Positions 1 to 11,800 of a stretch of DNA of 64,000 nucleotides are shown one piece after another. Each line of letters opens with the position of its first letter. The stretch's first letter is position 1. The stretch lies in the NCBI GenBank assembly GCA_949358305.1, contig OX442315.1:36420427-36484426 (forward strand). Direction: 5' to 3'. The notes under the pieces were generated by a model, which saw nothing but the letters and a program-made list of their open reading frames with translations, was not told the origin of the DNA and ran no database searches. The DNA comes from Strigamia acuminata (taxonomy: Eukaryota > Arthropoda > Chilopoda > Geophilomorpha > Linotaeniidae). The position numbers were made by a program, and so were the translations under genes.

Positions 1-2346
1 CGAGTATTGTTTGGTTATTAGTTAGGAATTTAGAATAAAGAAAGTATAATTTTTAAATTTAAATTAAGCTTTTGTGCTTGATCACTCATCTGGTTCCAGG
101 AAATATTAATATTTAGATTGGCCCCAATTTTGTATTACTTTTTGGTTGTGTTTGCTAGTAATTACAGCTGTACTCATACTTAATTAATTTTAAAAGGTTT
201 TTTTTTTAATTTTTATTTATGTTAATGCAAGGTATACCATTGACCTTTTAATTAAGTTGAAAAGGAACTAAATGGAAATGAAGATTTTTATGTAGTTTAT
301 AATTAACTTTCACATTTCCTCTTTTCATGGACGGGCCTGAAATAGCCCATGGAAAATCAATTAATTTTTCTTAGTGGATGTGGAAGACAGGAGTTTAATA
401 GCTCGAAAAGTTTGATTCCGAAATGACCAATTGCGGTACTTCGAAAGGAATTTGCTTCAAATTGGAATAACGAATGAAATTCATCATTTAGAATGACCTT
501 GAAAGCTTGTCCAGCCAGCCAGCCGGTGCCTACAGTCTACGTCCGGTATCTTGATGACAAATCCAAACACTAAATTTAATTTTTGGCACACGAAAACACA
601 AAAGTCTAAAATTGTTTATTGCATACGAATGAATAGAAACATCTATCACAATGCGCACCTTCTTATACTGGTGTTATGAATCTCACAACCAATGGGAGTA
701 TTTCAAGTACTTTTCGGAATAGAGTTTAGGCATGTGCGTTATTATTTTCGTGTGAGGCGTTGCGTTATTCACAAAATAATGTTTTTGTTGTGTTTATGTG
801 TGCGCAGACAGGGATTTGTCAGTTTGATATTCGGCATCAAGATACCGGGCGCAGGCAGACTACAGTCGTTGCGGCTGGCCAACCTAATCCCAACCTGGTT
901 TCTAAAAGATCGGAAGACACGAATGGATTTTTGCGGGAATGGTACATTTTGCCATTAGGGGATTTCTGTAAACAAATCCAATGAAATCAAATTAGCCCAC
1001 AATGAGGCTTTTCAAAAAATCTAACTCGATTAGAATTCACACGTATCAGCTGTCAGGCCTAACTAACAAACCGGTAATTAGATTGTACAACTGAAATGGC
1101 GAGTTTACTAAAGGGAGAGAGAAAGGTCTGCAGGGGTGAACATGTTGGCATTTCCAGAAAACTGCTTTAAGCTTAAATTGAGGTCTTAGGGCGAGGTTAA
1201 ATTGTTCTTTTTCGATGCTAGAGGTCACCACCTCTTTTTACTCCCTTCACATTGCCTCGGCTTCCTGATAATTTTCTCACCCACTACCACCAAAACCAGG
1301 CTATCAACCCTTTGACTCTTACTAGTGGCCGTTGACCGGAAATGGGTTTCCAGAAACATTGATTTCTAGTGGAAGAAGGAAAGAGACAAAGAAACTGAAA
1401 GAAAATTAAATTCAATTTTTAAATCAAAGTATAGTGTTCTAATGGATGAATAGCACCGCCTGGTGGCAGTTTTTTCGCAAGTTGACATTACCGGAACACA
1501 ACAAACAAAGAATCGGAGAAGGAATTGGGTTATGACTTCCCACACGTTCAGGGGTCCGTGAAACTGGCGTGGCGAAGAAAATAGAGGAGGTCCGTGCTCC
1601 AATTTTAAATCTCAAGTTGTAGGTGGAAACATAAATTTCGTTTTGTGACAAATGAGGCTGTTGAGGGCGATCAACGGCCCCGGTGTTTCGGTTTTTGGGA
1701 ATGCACAAATGCGGGCATCTCATCTGCTGAGTTCGGTAATTGGTAGTTGAAGCGCTTTTATTTTAGTTGTTATTTTTAACGCATGTTTTGCTGATTATTG
1801 CTGTGTGCAGTTTGTGTTTGGCATTGAGATTCCGGTCACGGATTGTGGTTTATATTAATGTGTAACACGTTTGCGTGAATGCGAAGCGATTGGAAATCAA
1901 AGTGCAAAGTGCTGCCAGTAGGTTTTGATTTTAAAGCTAGTTGTTTAAATGCTGTTCAACTGCAATACATTTCTAAATTTTAGTTGAGTATGTTTTGTTG
2001 CCTGAACTTGGTGCGCATGCCCACGGCGGTCGGCGACTGAAAACAGACTAAATCGGCAGCCATATTTCAAGTTAGATGCGGCGATTATAAAAGTTAGTCT
2101 TGCATACTGGAGCAATAACTACTCGTATAAAAATGTTGTTTAAGTAAGTAAGTAGCGTGACACTTAGCATGGTCATGGCCCCGTAAGTAGAATACTTGTG
2201 TGGGGATTTAGGCCATGCAAGCCGTAATCTGTGGAATGACTTTCTTAAGGACCCAACCTCGCATTTGCACCGAGAGCTGGGTAAAGCACAAAAAACCCAG
2301 TTGCCCTTATAGTTAAAAAATACAGGTAGAATTGTGTTCAAAAAAA
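1..2346. other. AT-rich stretch without recognised gene
   Basis: No convincing coding exon is visible; the short open frames on both strands have no recognisable domain or splice context. Segments around 480-600 and 800-900 are diverged inverted copies of each other (both carry GGTATCTTGATG, in opposite orientation), suggesting an old TIR element. The stretch may be upstream intron of the gene whose last exon is at 3102-3563. Confidence 0.4.
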
Positions 2347-2565
2347 CTGGACCCTCACTCTAGGCTGGCAATTGAAATTGTGAATAATTTCGTGTTTTGC
2401 CACTAGGTTAAACACCAGACATCAACAAGTGTTAATACTTGTATACCCTTGTCTGCTACACAAGTATTATACAAGTATTATCACCTGTTGATGCCTGGTG
2501 TTTCACCTAGTGGCAAAATACAAAATTACTCACAATTTCAATTGCCAGCATAGAGTGAGGGTCCA
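2347..2565. mobile_element. Short palindromic MITE (about 220 bp)
   Basis: The sequence opens with GGACCCTCACTCTAGGCTGG and closes with its near reverse complement (CCAGCATAGAGTGAGGGTCC). The two arms of about 90 bp stay complementary through the shared core TTTTGCCACTAGGT to a central block around 2435-2475. It has no coding capacity. This is a foldback non-autonomous DNA transposon; I could not define a target-site duplication, so the superfamily is open. Confidence 0.75.
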
Positions 2566-3101
2566 TTTTTTTTAAAACGATTGTACATTAAAATTATATT
2601 GTAATGTGTTTTGAAATGCAAAAATTGGCCAAAAATTGTGTAATTAATAACACTGGACTTAGTGTTAAAGCTTGAAATCAATAAAATTGAAAATGACGCA
2701 TTTTTGACCAAAATTTGCCAAAAATGCAACATATAACTTAAACCAAATTTTTACTTATCCAAGATGGCTGACAAACTGTCACCAATTTTCTGCTACCAAT
2801 TGGATTTCACGAGAATGCATTTTGTAATAAATTTTTGCATGTTATTAGTTTGCAAACAATAACTCATTTTGTAAAATGTATTATGAAATGCATTCCCAAT
2901 ATTATTATTTGTCCACAAACATGAATGCATTATTTAATGTACAAATGCGAAATGCAAAACTGCGAAATTAAGTGATATATTGTAAAATATATTGTAAAAT
3001 ATATTTTTGAATGGATGGAAGCGGATATCAAATGTACCTTACTTGTTAGTCAGTTTTAAAATGTTGTTATACTGAGAATATTTATTTTCTCATTTTCTTA
3101 G

Positions 3102-3563
3102 GCTGAACTGATGAACGAAGACAACACACTGTTCAAGAAACTGCTTGCCCTCAATGATAAAATCGAGGACCTGAAAGAACAGCAGGAGACCGAAGACGAA
3201 AATGGCAGCAGGTGTGGTAGTCTGGAGTCACTTTCCGATGCAGAAGAAGGTGTAACCGCAGACCAAAGTGCATCGCCAACCTCAACGCTGTCTTCTTCAT
3301 CTTCGTTGACCACCCACGCGTATTCCAGATTCCTGCGGCCTCAGCAAACATCTTTTATTTTGCGTAGGACTAGCGTACCATTCCAAAAGGAAGTGAGCAG
3401 ACCTTTGAAAATAGTTACTAAAGATGTCAGTGGTAGGCTTCTGCTTGTGAGAACCACGAAGGATTCCTTTCTTAACAACACCACATCTCCGGAAATGTCG
3501 GCCTACGATTCGGGCTTTCACGGATCGGAGTCCGATCCGGAAAACAATGAAATATTTGTGTAA
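3102..3563 (+). CDS. Last coding exon of an unidentified gene (coiled coil plus Ser-rich tail)
   Basis: A pyrimidine-rich tract ending in ttag at 3101 is followed by an open frame to a TAA at 3561-3563, reading AELMNEDNTLFKKLLALNDK at its start, so this looks like a terminal exon of about 153 codons and not a gene starting at the internal ATG 3111. Visible features are a short amphipathic helix or coiled coil with Leu spacing, an acidic and Ser/Thr-rich middle, and a C-terminal segment containing YDSGFHGSESD. No enzyme motif is seen. The helix is loosely reminiscent of leucine-repeat adaptor proteins of the LURAP1/FAM89 kind, but the match is too weak to name it. Upstream exons were not found in the 3.1 kb to the left, so the gene probably begins outside the window. 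Confidence 0.6.
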   Translation, partial: AELMNEDNTLFKKLLALNDKIEDLKEQQETEDENGSRCGSLESLSDAEEGVTADQSASPTSTLSSSSSLTTHAYSRFLRPQQTSFILRRTSVPFQKEVSRPLKIVTKDVSGRLLLVRTTKDSFLNNTTSPEMSAYDSGFHGSESDPENNEIFV

Positions 3564-3620
3564 ATTATTACAGAGTTTATAAAATTACATGTTAGCCAGA
3601 GTTGATTTATATTGACATTA

Positions 3621-3936
3621 GGTGCATTCAAACGAAAGACAGTTTGCGCACTGCTCAATTTATTACGTCATTCAAGATGGCGGCAAATAACAGTGCGGGT
3701 GAATTCAAGCTGGTTTCTGTATACAGTGTAAGCTGTGTGGTCTGGTCGTAGAAATGTGTTTGACCACGTTTGACCAGGTGGCTTAATACACTGGATACAG
3801 AGAACAACAAATATTCTACAGGGTATGTCAATTTGATCTCATCGTGGCCATGTGACCGTTAACGGTTTATTCAAAAAAGTGCAATGCTAAACCAAACAGT
3901 TTCAGGTGATGAAACACAAAATGCTTTGAATGCACC
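3621..3936. mobile_element. TA-flanked MITE with GGTGCATTCAAA termini
   Basis: The left end GGTGCATTCAAA and right end TTTGAATGCACC are perfect inverted repeats, each bounded by a TA dinucleotide (3619-3620 and 3937-3938), as expected for Tc1/mariner-type insertions. The 316-bp interior is non-coding. A longer element with the same terminal motif lies at 14180-14698. Confidence 0.7.
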
Positions 3937-6640
3937 TATTGTTTATGCTTTTTGTTTCATTGTTTGTTAGTTTGTTAGTTTGTTTCAGTGAACAGTGAGT
4001 CATCAAAGTTCTTGGTTTCTGCCACGCAAATAATCAAACAATCCTGGTGTTGTGTTTTTCTGAGATGTTTGTTGTCAGAAATGTAATAATCATTTGTTGT
4101 CTTTGTCTAAACATGTGTGCATAGCGCCACTTGGTTTATGCATCACGTGATATTGATTGGCATAATGTTGTCACAGTTATAAGGCCAAAAACGAGATCAC
4201 AAGGTTTTCTAATCAGGCTTATCTTTACTTAGAATAACAGGTAGTCGTAAAGAAATAAACGACTCGAGTGTGCTTTAATAGTGGAGGAATTATCATCATC
4301 AATTAACAATTAGTGTGCAAAACTTATACACCATGAGGATGATAATGTATGGGAAATGTTTGGAATGGGCGGCACAACTGGAACGACAGGAACGACTGCG
4401 ACAATTTAAATGGATTTTTCGATAATATTCGTGCATACTTAATTGTGTCTAGAAAATTCATGGTCTTTGTGTCCCAGCTCTGTATCAGAGTCCCAGTTTA
4501 AGGCGCAGGGGATGACTCATTAACTCAGGTTTAATTTTAATTTTAATTTTAAATTTAAATTGTCGCGCTAGTTCCTGTCGCGCCAGTTATAATGCATCAT
4601 TTGGAATCTTAAGCGCCTGGTGGAAACAAAATACAAAATGAGGGAGATTTTTGCACTAAAAAATAAAAAATGAGCAAAATGAAGGTGACGCACTCGAGAG
4701 TCAAAATGGTTGTATTATTTTATTAGTTTTTTAATTAAATAAATATAAAATAATAAATTTCAAGGATTGAAACAGGTAGATTAGTATATCTTTTACAGTT
4801 TCTATTAATTTATAACATCCATTGATGAATTTTATAATAGAAAAACTAATATATGTAGAATGCTGCTCATTGTATGATGTTTAATTATGATTTGTTTATA
4901 AGTGCAAGACTGGTCCTGGTGAACTGAGGTGAAGAAACATCATTTGCTTATAAAAATAACAGTTGAATCAGTTTTTCATTCTGAATGTTTGAAGTTAACA
5001 AATGGTTGATAAATGACATTGAATTTTGATAACAGAAGGTGCTTTTATCACGTAGCAAATGTGACATTGCAAGGATAACTACCTAACAAGTCGGGATAAA
5101 CCATGACCTCATTGTGACATTCTCTGTCATCAGTTCAAGTGTCATTACATCTGCTTGTTTAATAGCCAGGCATCAAAATAGCAATAAAACAAAAAATACA
5201 ATTGTTTTGAAACTATTTGAAAATTATGCCACTAACACGAAATGGAAATTCAAGGCTGACAGGAATACTTTGGCCTCAGACACAGTGCTGTAGTCGTAAG
5301 AAAAGCCGAAGGTATACGCGAATAATAGCTAGCTAGCACTCACTCATGCACAAGCGTGCTAAATTGATTTAAAGTGAAAAATAAATTTTTAAACATTTTA
5401 ATCAAATGTGGAATTCAAAATTTAATCAAATTTAATTAAATTAAACCTGAAAACTTATCAAATCCGAAGAAAAACGGCACGTAACTGCGTATACTTTCCA
5501 CTACTGCATTTCAGACTAAACCTCAAATATATTCACGCAAAAACTTGATTTTTCTTAATAATTTCCATCTTTTTTAATAGTAGACTAGAATAAAGCTGGA
5601 AACCAGTCTCTGCTCACAATTGCATTAACAGATAGATTATAAATGTTTGAAATGTCCAAAGTAGAAATCCAGGAAAACTCATGCATCCTATACAACACGT
5701 ATTTTGTTTTTCATTTTTGCAGAATGAAACAATTTATTTTGTATTTGTTTTTATTAGAGTTAAAACCTGTCAAATTGTATACAAATGTTTAGTCTTTTCT
5801 ACCAATTATCAGGTTCTAACTGTAGTAAACTGTCACGCAGTTAAGTTTGCAAACTTTCAATGAAGGACAAATTTGAAGAATGATGGAAAATGTGCATCAT
5901 CTAAACAGAAACAAAGAAATGACTGATTCAGCAGTGAATTGAAAACAAATGACTTAGTGTTCATAGTTTGTTACGAGTAATAACTTAATGATATTGTTGT
6001 ATGTATGCAAAGTATAGTGTTATATTTTAATAAAGTATTAATTTTTAAGCCTATTGAATCAGGATAAGTTCAGTCAGTCTTTTGGCTCATCTCAACTGCA
6101 ATTGGACACCAGGCAGAAATTAAACAAATCGCATTCATATTTACATTGAAAAATAATCGCACAGGCCTAGTTAGTTTAACCGTCGGAGGCATAAGGGTAA
6201 AATGTACCTGTTTTGGTATAAGGCATTACGCGTTTAGAGACAATTTTTAGGTCAATTTTAGGTCAAGTACCGTTTAGGTGTTTTTAAGTTAGCTACTAAT
6301 TTTATAGAGGACGCCAGTTGTGAACAATGATAATAAAGAATTTTGCACCAACTAATCGTGGGTTTAAACAGTTTAAACACTACTGGTAAAAGCCAAAATC
6401 TGTTAATTGAAGCGCTCTTTACTAAGGCAGCAAAGCCAGGTTAATAGTTTTGCTGGGATTTTAAGGGGCAGAAAATTTCCATTTAGCAAAATTAATTAAA
6501 TGAATGTCCAATGACTTCAAATTTTCCCTCGAGATAAAGTTCAGATTTTTTTATAAACACAATCACAAAATTTCACAAAAAAAAACTGCACAGAAAAGAT
6601 TTTTCTGATTACAGAAAGTGATTGTTCCAAAACGCATTTA
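3937..6640. other. AT-rich non-coding DNA
   Basis: I see no coding exon, RNA gene or clear repeat here. A motif at 3718-3740 (tacagtgtaagctgtg) recurs at 17913-17930, so a small piece of dispersed repeat is shared. Composition is strongly AT-rich. Confidence 0.5.
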
Positions 6641-6995
6641 CGAGGGGAACACCCGTATAAGATACTCACAGATTGTTGTAATAATAAACGTGGAGAATTG
6701 TTGTATCATGCTGAATGCAACCCTAAAATAATTTCATTCCATAAACAGCCAACAATGCAAACAATGAGCTCAAAGTTTGCACTATTTTGTTTGTGTATTC
6801 ATCCAATCTGAGCAATTAGGCCTAGTGTATGAATACTGTAAACAACAGTTGCTAGGTAAAAAGTAGTTCCAAGATCAAAGTTGAATTTTATCATTTGAGA
6901 TTCAATGATGTCATTTCCTCATTTGATATCACATGACATTTGACATCAGAGCTTTGTTCACCAACATGACTGACTTCATGAAGACAACAATAGTT

Positions 6996-7070
6996 TGTAG
7001 TGGTGGTCCAGTGGTTCAGGCAATGGACTAGGAATCTTTCCACATAGGTTCAAATCCTGCTGTCTGTGAA
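6996..7070 (+). repeat. tRNA-like (SINE-head) segment, left arm of foldback
   Basis: The segment reads like a tRNA-derived pol III promoter: an A-box-like TGGTCCAGTGGTTCAGGC, a 4-bp D stem GTCC/GGAC, and a B box GGTTCAAATCC. The anticodon arm and acceptor stem do not close properly, so it is probably not a functional tRNA gene. It more likely descends from a tRNA-derived SINE captured in the element. Confidence 0.55.
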
Positions 7071-7239
7071 AATTTTTTACTTTTATTTTTTAATTTTTTT
7101 TAGCAGTAATTTTAATGTTTTTAATTTTATGTTTGTTAAAAAATTAAAATTAATCAATTAAAGTTTTCTAAAACCAAACATAAAATTAAAAACATTAAAA
7201 TTACTGCTAAAAAAAATTAAAAAATAAAAGTAAAAAATT

Positions 7240-7315
7240 TTCACAGACAGCAGGATTTGAACCTGTGTGGAAAGATTCCTAGTCCATTGCCTGAACCACT
7301 GGACCACCACTACAA
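7240..7315 (-). repeat. tRNA-like (SINE-head) segment, right arm of foldback
   Basis: This is the inverted copy of the segment in the left arm, with one base change just before the B box. Pol III initiation from either copy would transcribe toward the centre and into the opposite arm. Confidence 0.55.
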
Positions 7316-7672
7316 ACTATTGTTGTCTTCATGAAGTCAGTCATGTTGGTGAACAAAGCTCTGATGTCAAATGTCATGTGATATCAAATGAGGAAATGAC
7401 ATCATTGAATCTCAAATGATAAAATTCAACTTTGATCTTGGAACTACTTTTTACCTAGCAACTGTTGTTTACAGTATTCATACACTAGGCCTAATTGCTC
7501 AGATTGGATGAATACACAAACAAAATAGTGCAAACTTTGAGCTCATTGTTTGCATTGTTGGCTGTTTATGGAATGAAATTATTTTAGGGTTGCATTCAGC
7601 ATGATACAACAATTCTCCACGTTTATTATTACAACAATCTGTGAGTATCTTATACGGGTGTTCCCCTCGTTA

Positions 7673-8351
7673 GTCTAATGACTCCAAGGGTTAAAACCAT
7701 TCATTATGGTAACTTCCATTCAGCGCCATCTAGTGGGAGTGTTTGAACTTAAAGTGTAATCTGCTTCATACCTAGCAAGTGATTTTCAGAGAACCATTCT
7801 TGCAATCACTCGTTATATTGTTTGTGTTGTCTCTGTTAGAAAGATAAAAGCTAGAATTCATCACTCTTTAATAAATATATTTTTCAGTACATTAAATATA
7901 TCCTTTCTCAACTTTGCTTTAAAAAAAAATCGTAATACTGATTACAGTTAGATCAGTTGAGATTCTTGTACACTGGTTTATGAGCATGTGTGGGGACAAT
8001 TTTGAAAAGTAAAGTTGAAATCTATAGACCTTTTGTTGGGGCCATTACCAGGGCGGACGGCTGGCCCTATGCGATAAGGAAGATAAAGCAGCTCCTTCAA
8101 AAAGAGCTCTAGAATACCTTAGTTCGGTATCTCCATATTTTCCATACAGGACGCTGCAACATGCACTTATTATTTTGGCAACGCTAAGCAGAACAAATTT
8201 GCTACAACGACATGACGAGAAAAGAGACGTCTAGGAGGACGCAATGCCAGACTTTGGCGTTCCTGTTTGAACTCTTAGCAGAAGCTCTCTAATTATAGAA
8301 TGTGGGTGTCAACAATTGCTGCAGCAATAACATTCTGACGACGCTACTGTT
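7673..8351. other. Non-coding spacer
   Basis: No gene is recognised. A CTCF-like sequence, CAGCGCCATCTAGTGG, occurs near 7721-7736. Confidence 0.4.
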
Positions 8352-8355
8352 TTAA

Positions 8356-8649
8356 CACTAGAATAGTGAGACCGGTCATTTTGACCCAATGGGTTTACAA
8401 TGGTATTTTTTTTTTTACTTTAGCGACGTGGCATTTTTCTTAAAAAATAATAAAAAAAAAAAAAAAAGATAATTAACCTAGAACGACTGAAACCTAGATA
8501 TCTAGTCATTCATACTTGTATATTTTACATTATTGCACATTAATTTATTATTTAGTCATTAAAAATTATTAAATTATTATTTTCTCAATGGGTCATTATG
8601 ACCGGTTTTAGCCGTTCTAGGTAGAGGGAAAATTCCGACCGTTCTAGTG
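8356..8649. mobile_element. piggyBac-type MITE with TTAA target duplications
   Basis: The ends are CACTAGAA and TTCTAGTG, each directly flanked by TTAA (8352-8355 and 8650-8653), the hallmark of piggyBac insertion. Sub-terminal inverted motifs (ACCGGTCA near 8371, TGACCGGT near 8599) extend the symmetry. The 294-bp interior is AT-rich and non-coding. Confidence 0.75.
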
Positions 8650-8889
8650 TTAACTGATTGCGGAATATTTATAACGGATGGGCAAAGGGTGCTAATTTTG
8701 ATTTTTTTTTACAGTGTATATCGGAATAGGCAGCACCGGTCCTAGTTACAGTTTTCCAAAAGATGAATGTGGTAATGGCTGCCAAATAGTGGTATCACGT
8801 GATTTTTAAACATACAGCTCACATAATTTTTCCAGCAGAAGGTCTACAGATACAAAATACAGAAGCAAAAGAATGAATAAACATTTATT

Positions 8890-11800
8890 TCATTCGTAAT
8901 CTCGTAGTCGCCGGGACCGCGATTTCTTCTGACTCAGTCTTCCGTAAACGCAGGCAATTCCCGCCCATATGTACCAGAAGAGCAGAAATGCTAAAATGGC
9001 TACAAACGGAATATATGAAGGCCATTGAGTTGAAAGACCCGCAAAAGTGACCACTTGTTGTTCATTAGCCAAGCCACAATACGCCTGGACCAAAATTCGT
9101 GGTTGCCGGCTCGATCCAATGCCACGCTCTTGGACAATGGTAGGATTGTGGCTGCATTCCATAGTTATTGATGATGAATTTGATTTTGGTCTATAAAAGT
9201 CCCACTGAATCATTTGTTCTAACGTCCATCTTGCAGGTGATATCCATTGAAGCCAAAATGTGAGCACGGATAAGTCGAGAAGATGTACTGGCCATCCAGA
9301 AGTTAATAAGGAAGCTGCTAGAATAGCTCCGGACATGCATGCTGCCCAATGACGTGAGCGAAAGGTAAAGGCCATTGCTATGGAAACGGCACGAAAGGTA
9401 AAGAGGTAGAGCAGCATGAAACCTATGTAGATTGAAAAAGACCGTGAATCAACTTCACTGTGTAGGCCGGCCATGCAATACGCTGGCAAGCTGAAAGCGA
9501 GGTACACGCCGCATGTTGGTAGAAAACTGTACAAGGTCTGTGGAAAATAAAAAAAATAACAGTAACAATCAGCAAATGCAGCATGAATATACTCTGAACC
9601 GATATAACGTCGACCTATTTCCAATTGGTTGAGCCGGATTAAGCCTTAAGGTGGAAACACAAGAGAGCGGGTAAAATTTAAAAGCTTGCTTTTACCTGAA
9701 AAAGCGGCTAAAAACTCGCCCGCTTGAGCAAACACAAGCTTGCGTTTTTATTCAAAGCTTTGTTTTGAAGCGAGCTTGTACTCACCCGCTCCGATCAAAC
9801 CGAGTTTGATTTACCAGCTTCAAGCTTCCTGGTGTTTTGGTCATGTGACTTTGATAGCCAATCAGAATCGTGAGGAAATTCTTGGAGGAGATTTTGGCGG
9901 GAATTTCTGGCTAGCGGGTGAAGTGAGCTTGTAAATGACTCCCTCTTTAAACTTGTACTAGCAAGCTTTGGAATTTTACCCGCTCCCTTGTGTTTCCACG
10001 TTGTATCGGTTTAGAGTATAGGAATGAATTTAAACACTAAAATGTGTGCTCACTTACCATGGTGATGAAGTAGACTAATCGAGGGTACAGTGCGTCTTTA
10101 ACGTCCTTATTAACAGCGTCTTTTAATGCCCATACTGGAAACAATCAAACAAACAAAAAAACCACGATTAATAAATTAATTTTGACACCTGTCACATTTG
10201 TTTCATGTTACAAGATTAATTACAGCACGCTGCCCTTGGCAGTAATAACAGGATTAATTACCGTTTGAAATGGTGACCAGTATAATTGGCCAGACTGCCA
10301 CTCCTAATAGGATGTAATAGAAAGATATCCGGTCAAGAGCGTGTTCTTGCTGACGTCCGAGACGCACATTGTAGAAAATGGCGCCAATGACAACAGAAAT
10401 GAAAGTAGCCAGCACAATATGCGACGCCAGTGAGATTAAATTGTACGGGAACATGTAGATCAGAGCACGACTGAAAAATAGCAATACCTACATTTAATCA
10501 AATTATACATTTTTATTTTTTTTATTTTTTTTTTAATTTTCAGATTCTGATTTTCCAAGGAATGGCTTTGAATTCAATTTATAGGTCAAAGAGTAAATTA
10601 CATGGTGTGATTTATTGAGCTGGTGATTTGGTGTGAAAAACCAATTGGGAGCTCATTACTGCACAAATGGAGTGTCAACTTGTTATAGCCCAATGATATA
10701 CGGAGATATAATAATGGAACGGGAGAAATATAGCATAGAAAATGCACAACTATTTATTGGTGTAGCTTTTGTAGATGAAATTTAATTAAAGAAAAAAATA
10801 AGAAGTTGTGTCAGTGAATAGAAATTGACAGTTAGAAAGAAAAAAGTGAGTGAGTTCAACTGTTTATCTGTCTGAAGCCAACAAGGCCAATCACTTTTCT
10901 CTCCAAAATTCAATTTTGTCACCACTGTTTCCAGACAATAGAGTAGAAGAATCGAAACTTAAAGGTGTTGTCTCGAACAAATCTAAGCTGCGTACAAGCA
11001 TGCGCAATAGTAATAATAATAATATAATAAATTTAATAAAATAAAAATAACAATATTGAATGTGGATTAACGACATGGCGCTACGACGCTAAAGCAAATA
11101 AAATACAATTGATTTAAGTTTGTCACCAAATTTATTTTAACTACGATGACACTTTACGCAACAATGGAATGAATAACGTGCACACTTTAGCTTTTGTATT
11201 TTATTTGTTATCGCGCCATTTACGTCATTAATCCACATCCATATCATCATATTTGAAATATGCGCGATGAAATTGGTGTTTTCATAATAATAATATGAAA
11301 ATTATTTGCCATTATTGTTTGGAATTTCCCCAGTGAACTGTTAGTACGTAAATTATAAACGTTGTCTACTTCAATCTCATCACGTAAAATATAAGCTAAA
11401 CGAGGCTGACTGTTGTTCTTGTCTTTTCTTACATCTTAATCTCTTGTCGTTTTCACTTTTCTTCGACCTATCTACTTCAAGTGCATGCGCGAATGCAAAT
11501 GTGATTATATTCAAAGCGACATTTGAAACTATAACTAACGTTCGTTCAAATTGATTATGCAGCATTCCGCCTTAATCTCCTTAAGGAAATTGAAATTCAA
11601 GATTTATTATTAAAAATACGAAGAATTTTTTTTCTTCTTCTTCTTTTCTTTTTTCATTTACCACTTTGTCCATTACGTACAAAAACCAGGTCTCTGCGCA
11701 AGCTGTGTCGGTTCGATGCTTCAACGAGTAAATAGGTTTCTCTAAAACGTGATGGAACGTAACTTTTCAGAGTGACATCAAATTGGCAGTATCATGAATC

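Larger units (their letters stand above)
6641..7669. mobile_element. 1,029-bp foldback transposon with 495-bp arms
   Basis: Left arm 6641-7135 and right arm 7175-7669 are reverse complements of each other, equal in length, with one difference that I could find (t in ccacatagg versus c in the other arm), around a 39-bp spacer. The ends are CGAGGGGAACACCCG and its complement, and both flanks carry TTA (6638-6640 and 7670-7672), a 3-bp duplication of the type made by PIF/Harbinger transposases. There is no transposase ORF, so this is a non-autonomous element. Each arm contains a tRNA-like segment. The near identity of the arms implies recent origin or continuing correction between them. Confidence 0.9.

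Noticed and set aside
692-984. Overlapping plus-strand frames as genes
   Set aside because: No start or splice context and the DNA overlaps a diverged inverted repeat.
6996-7070. Functional tRNA gene
   Set aside because: A and B boxes and a D stem are present but the anticodon and acceptor stems do not fold, and the sequence is part of a transposon arm.
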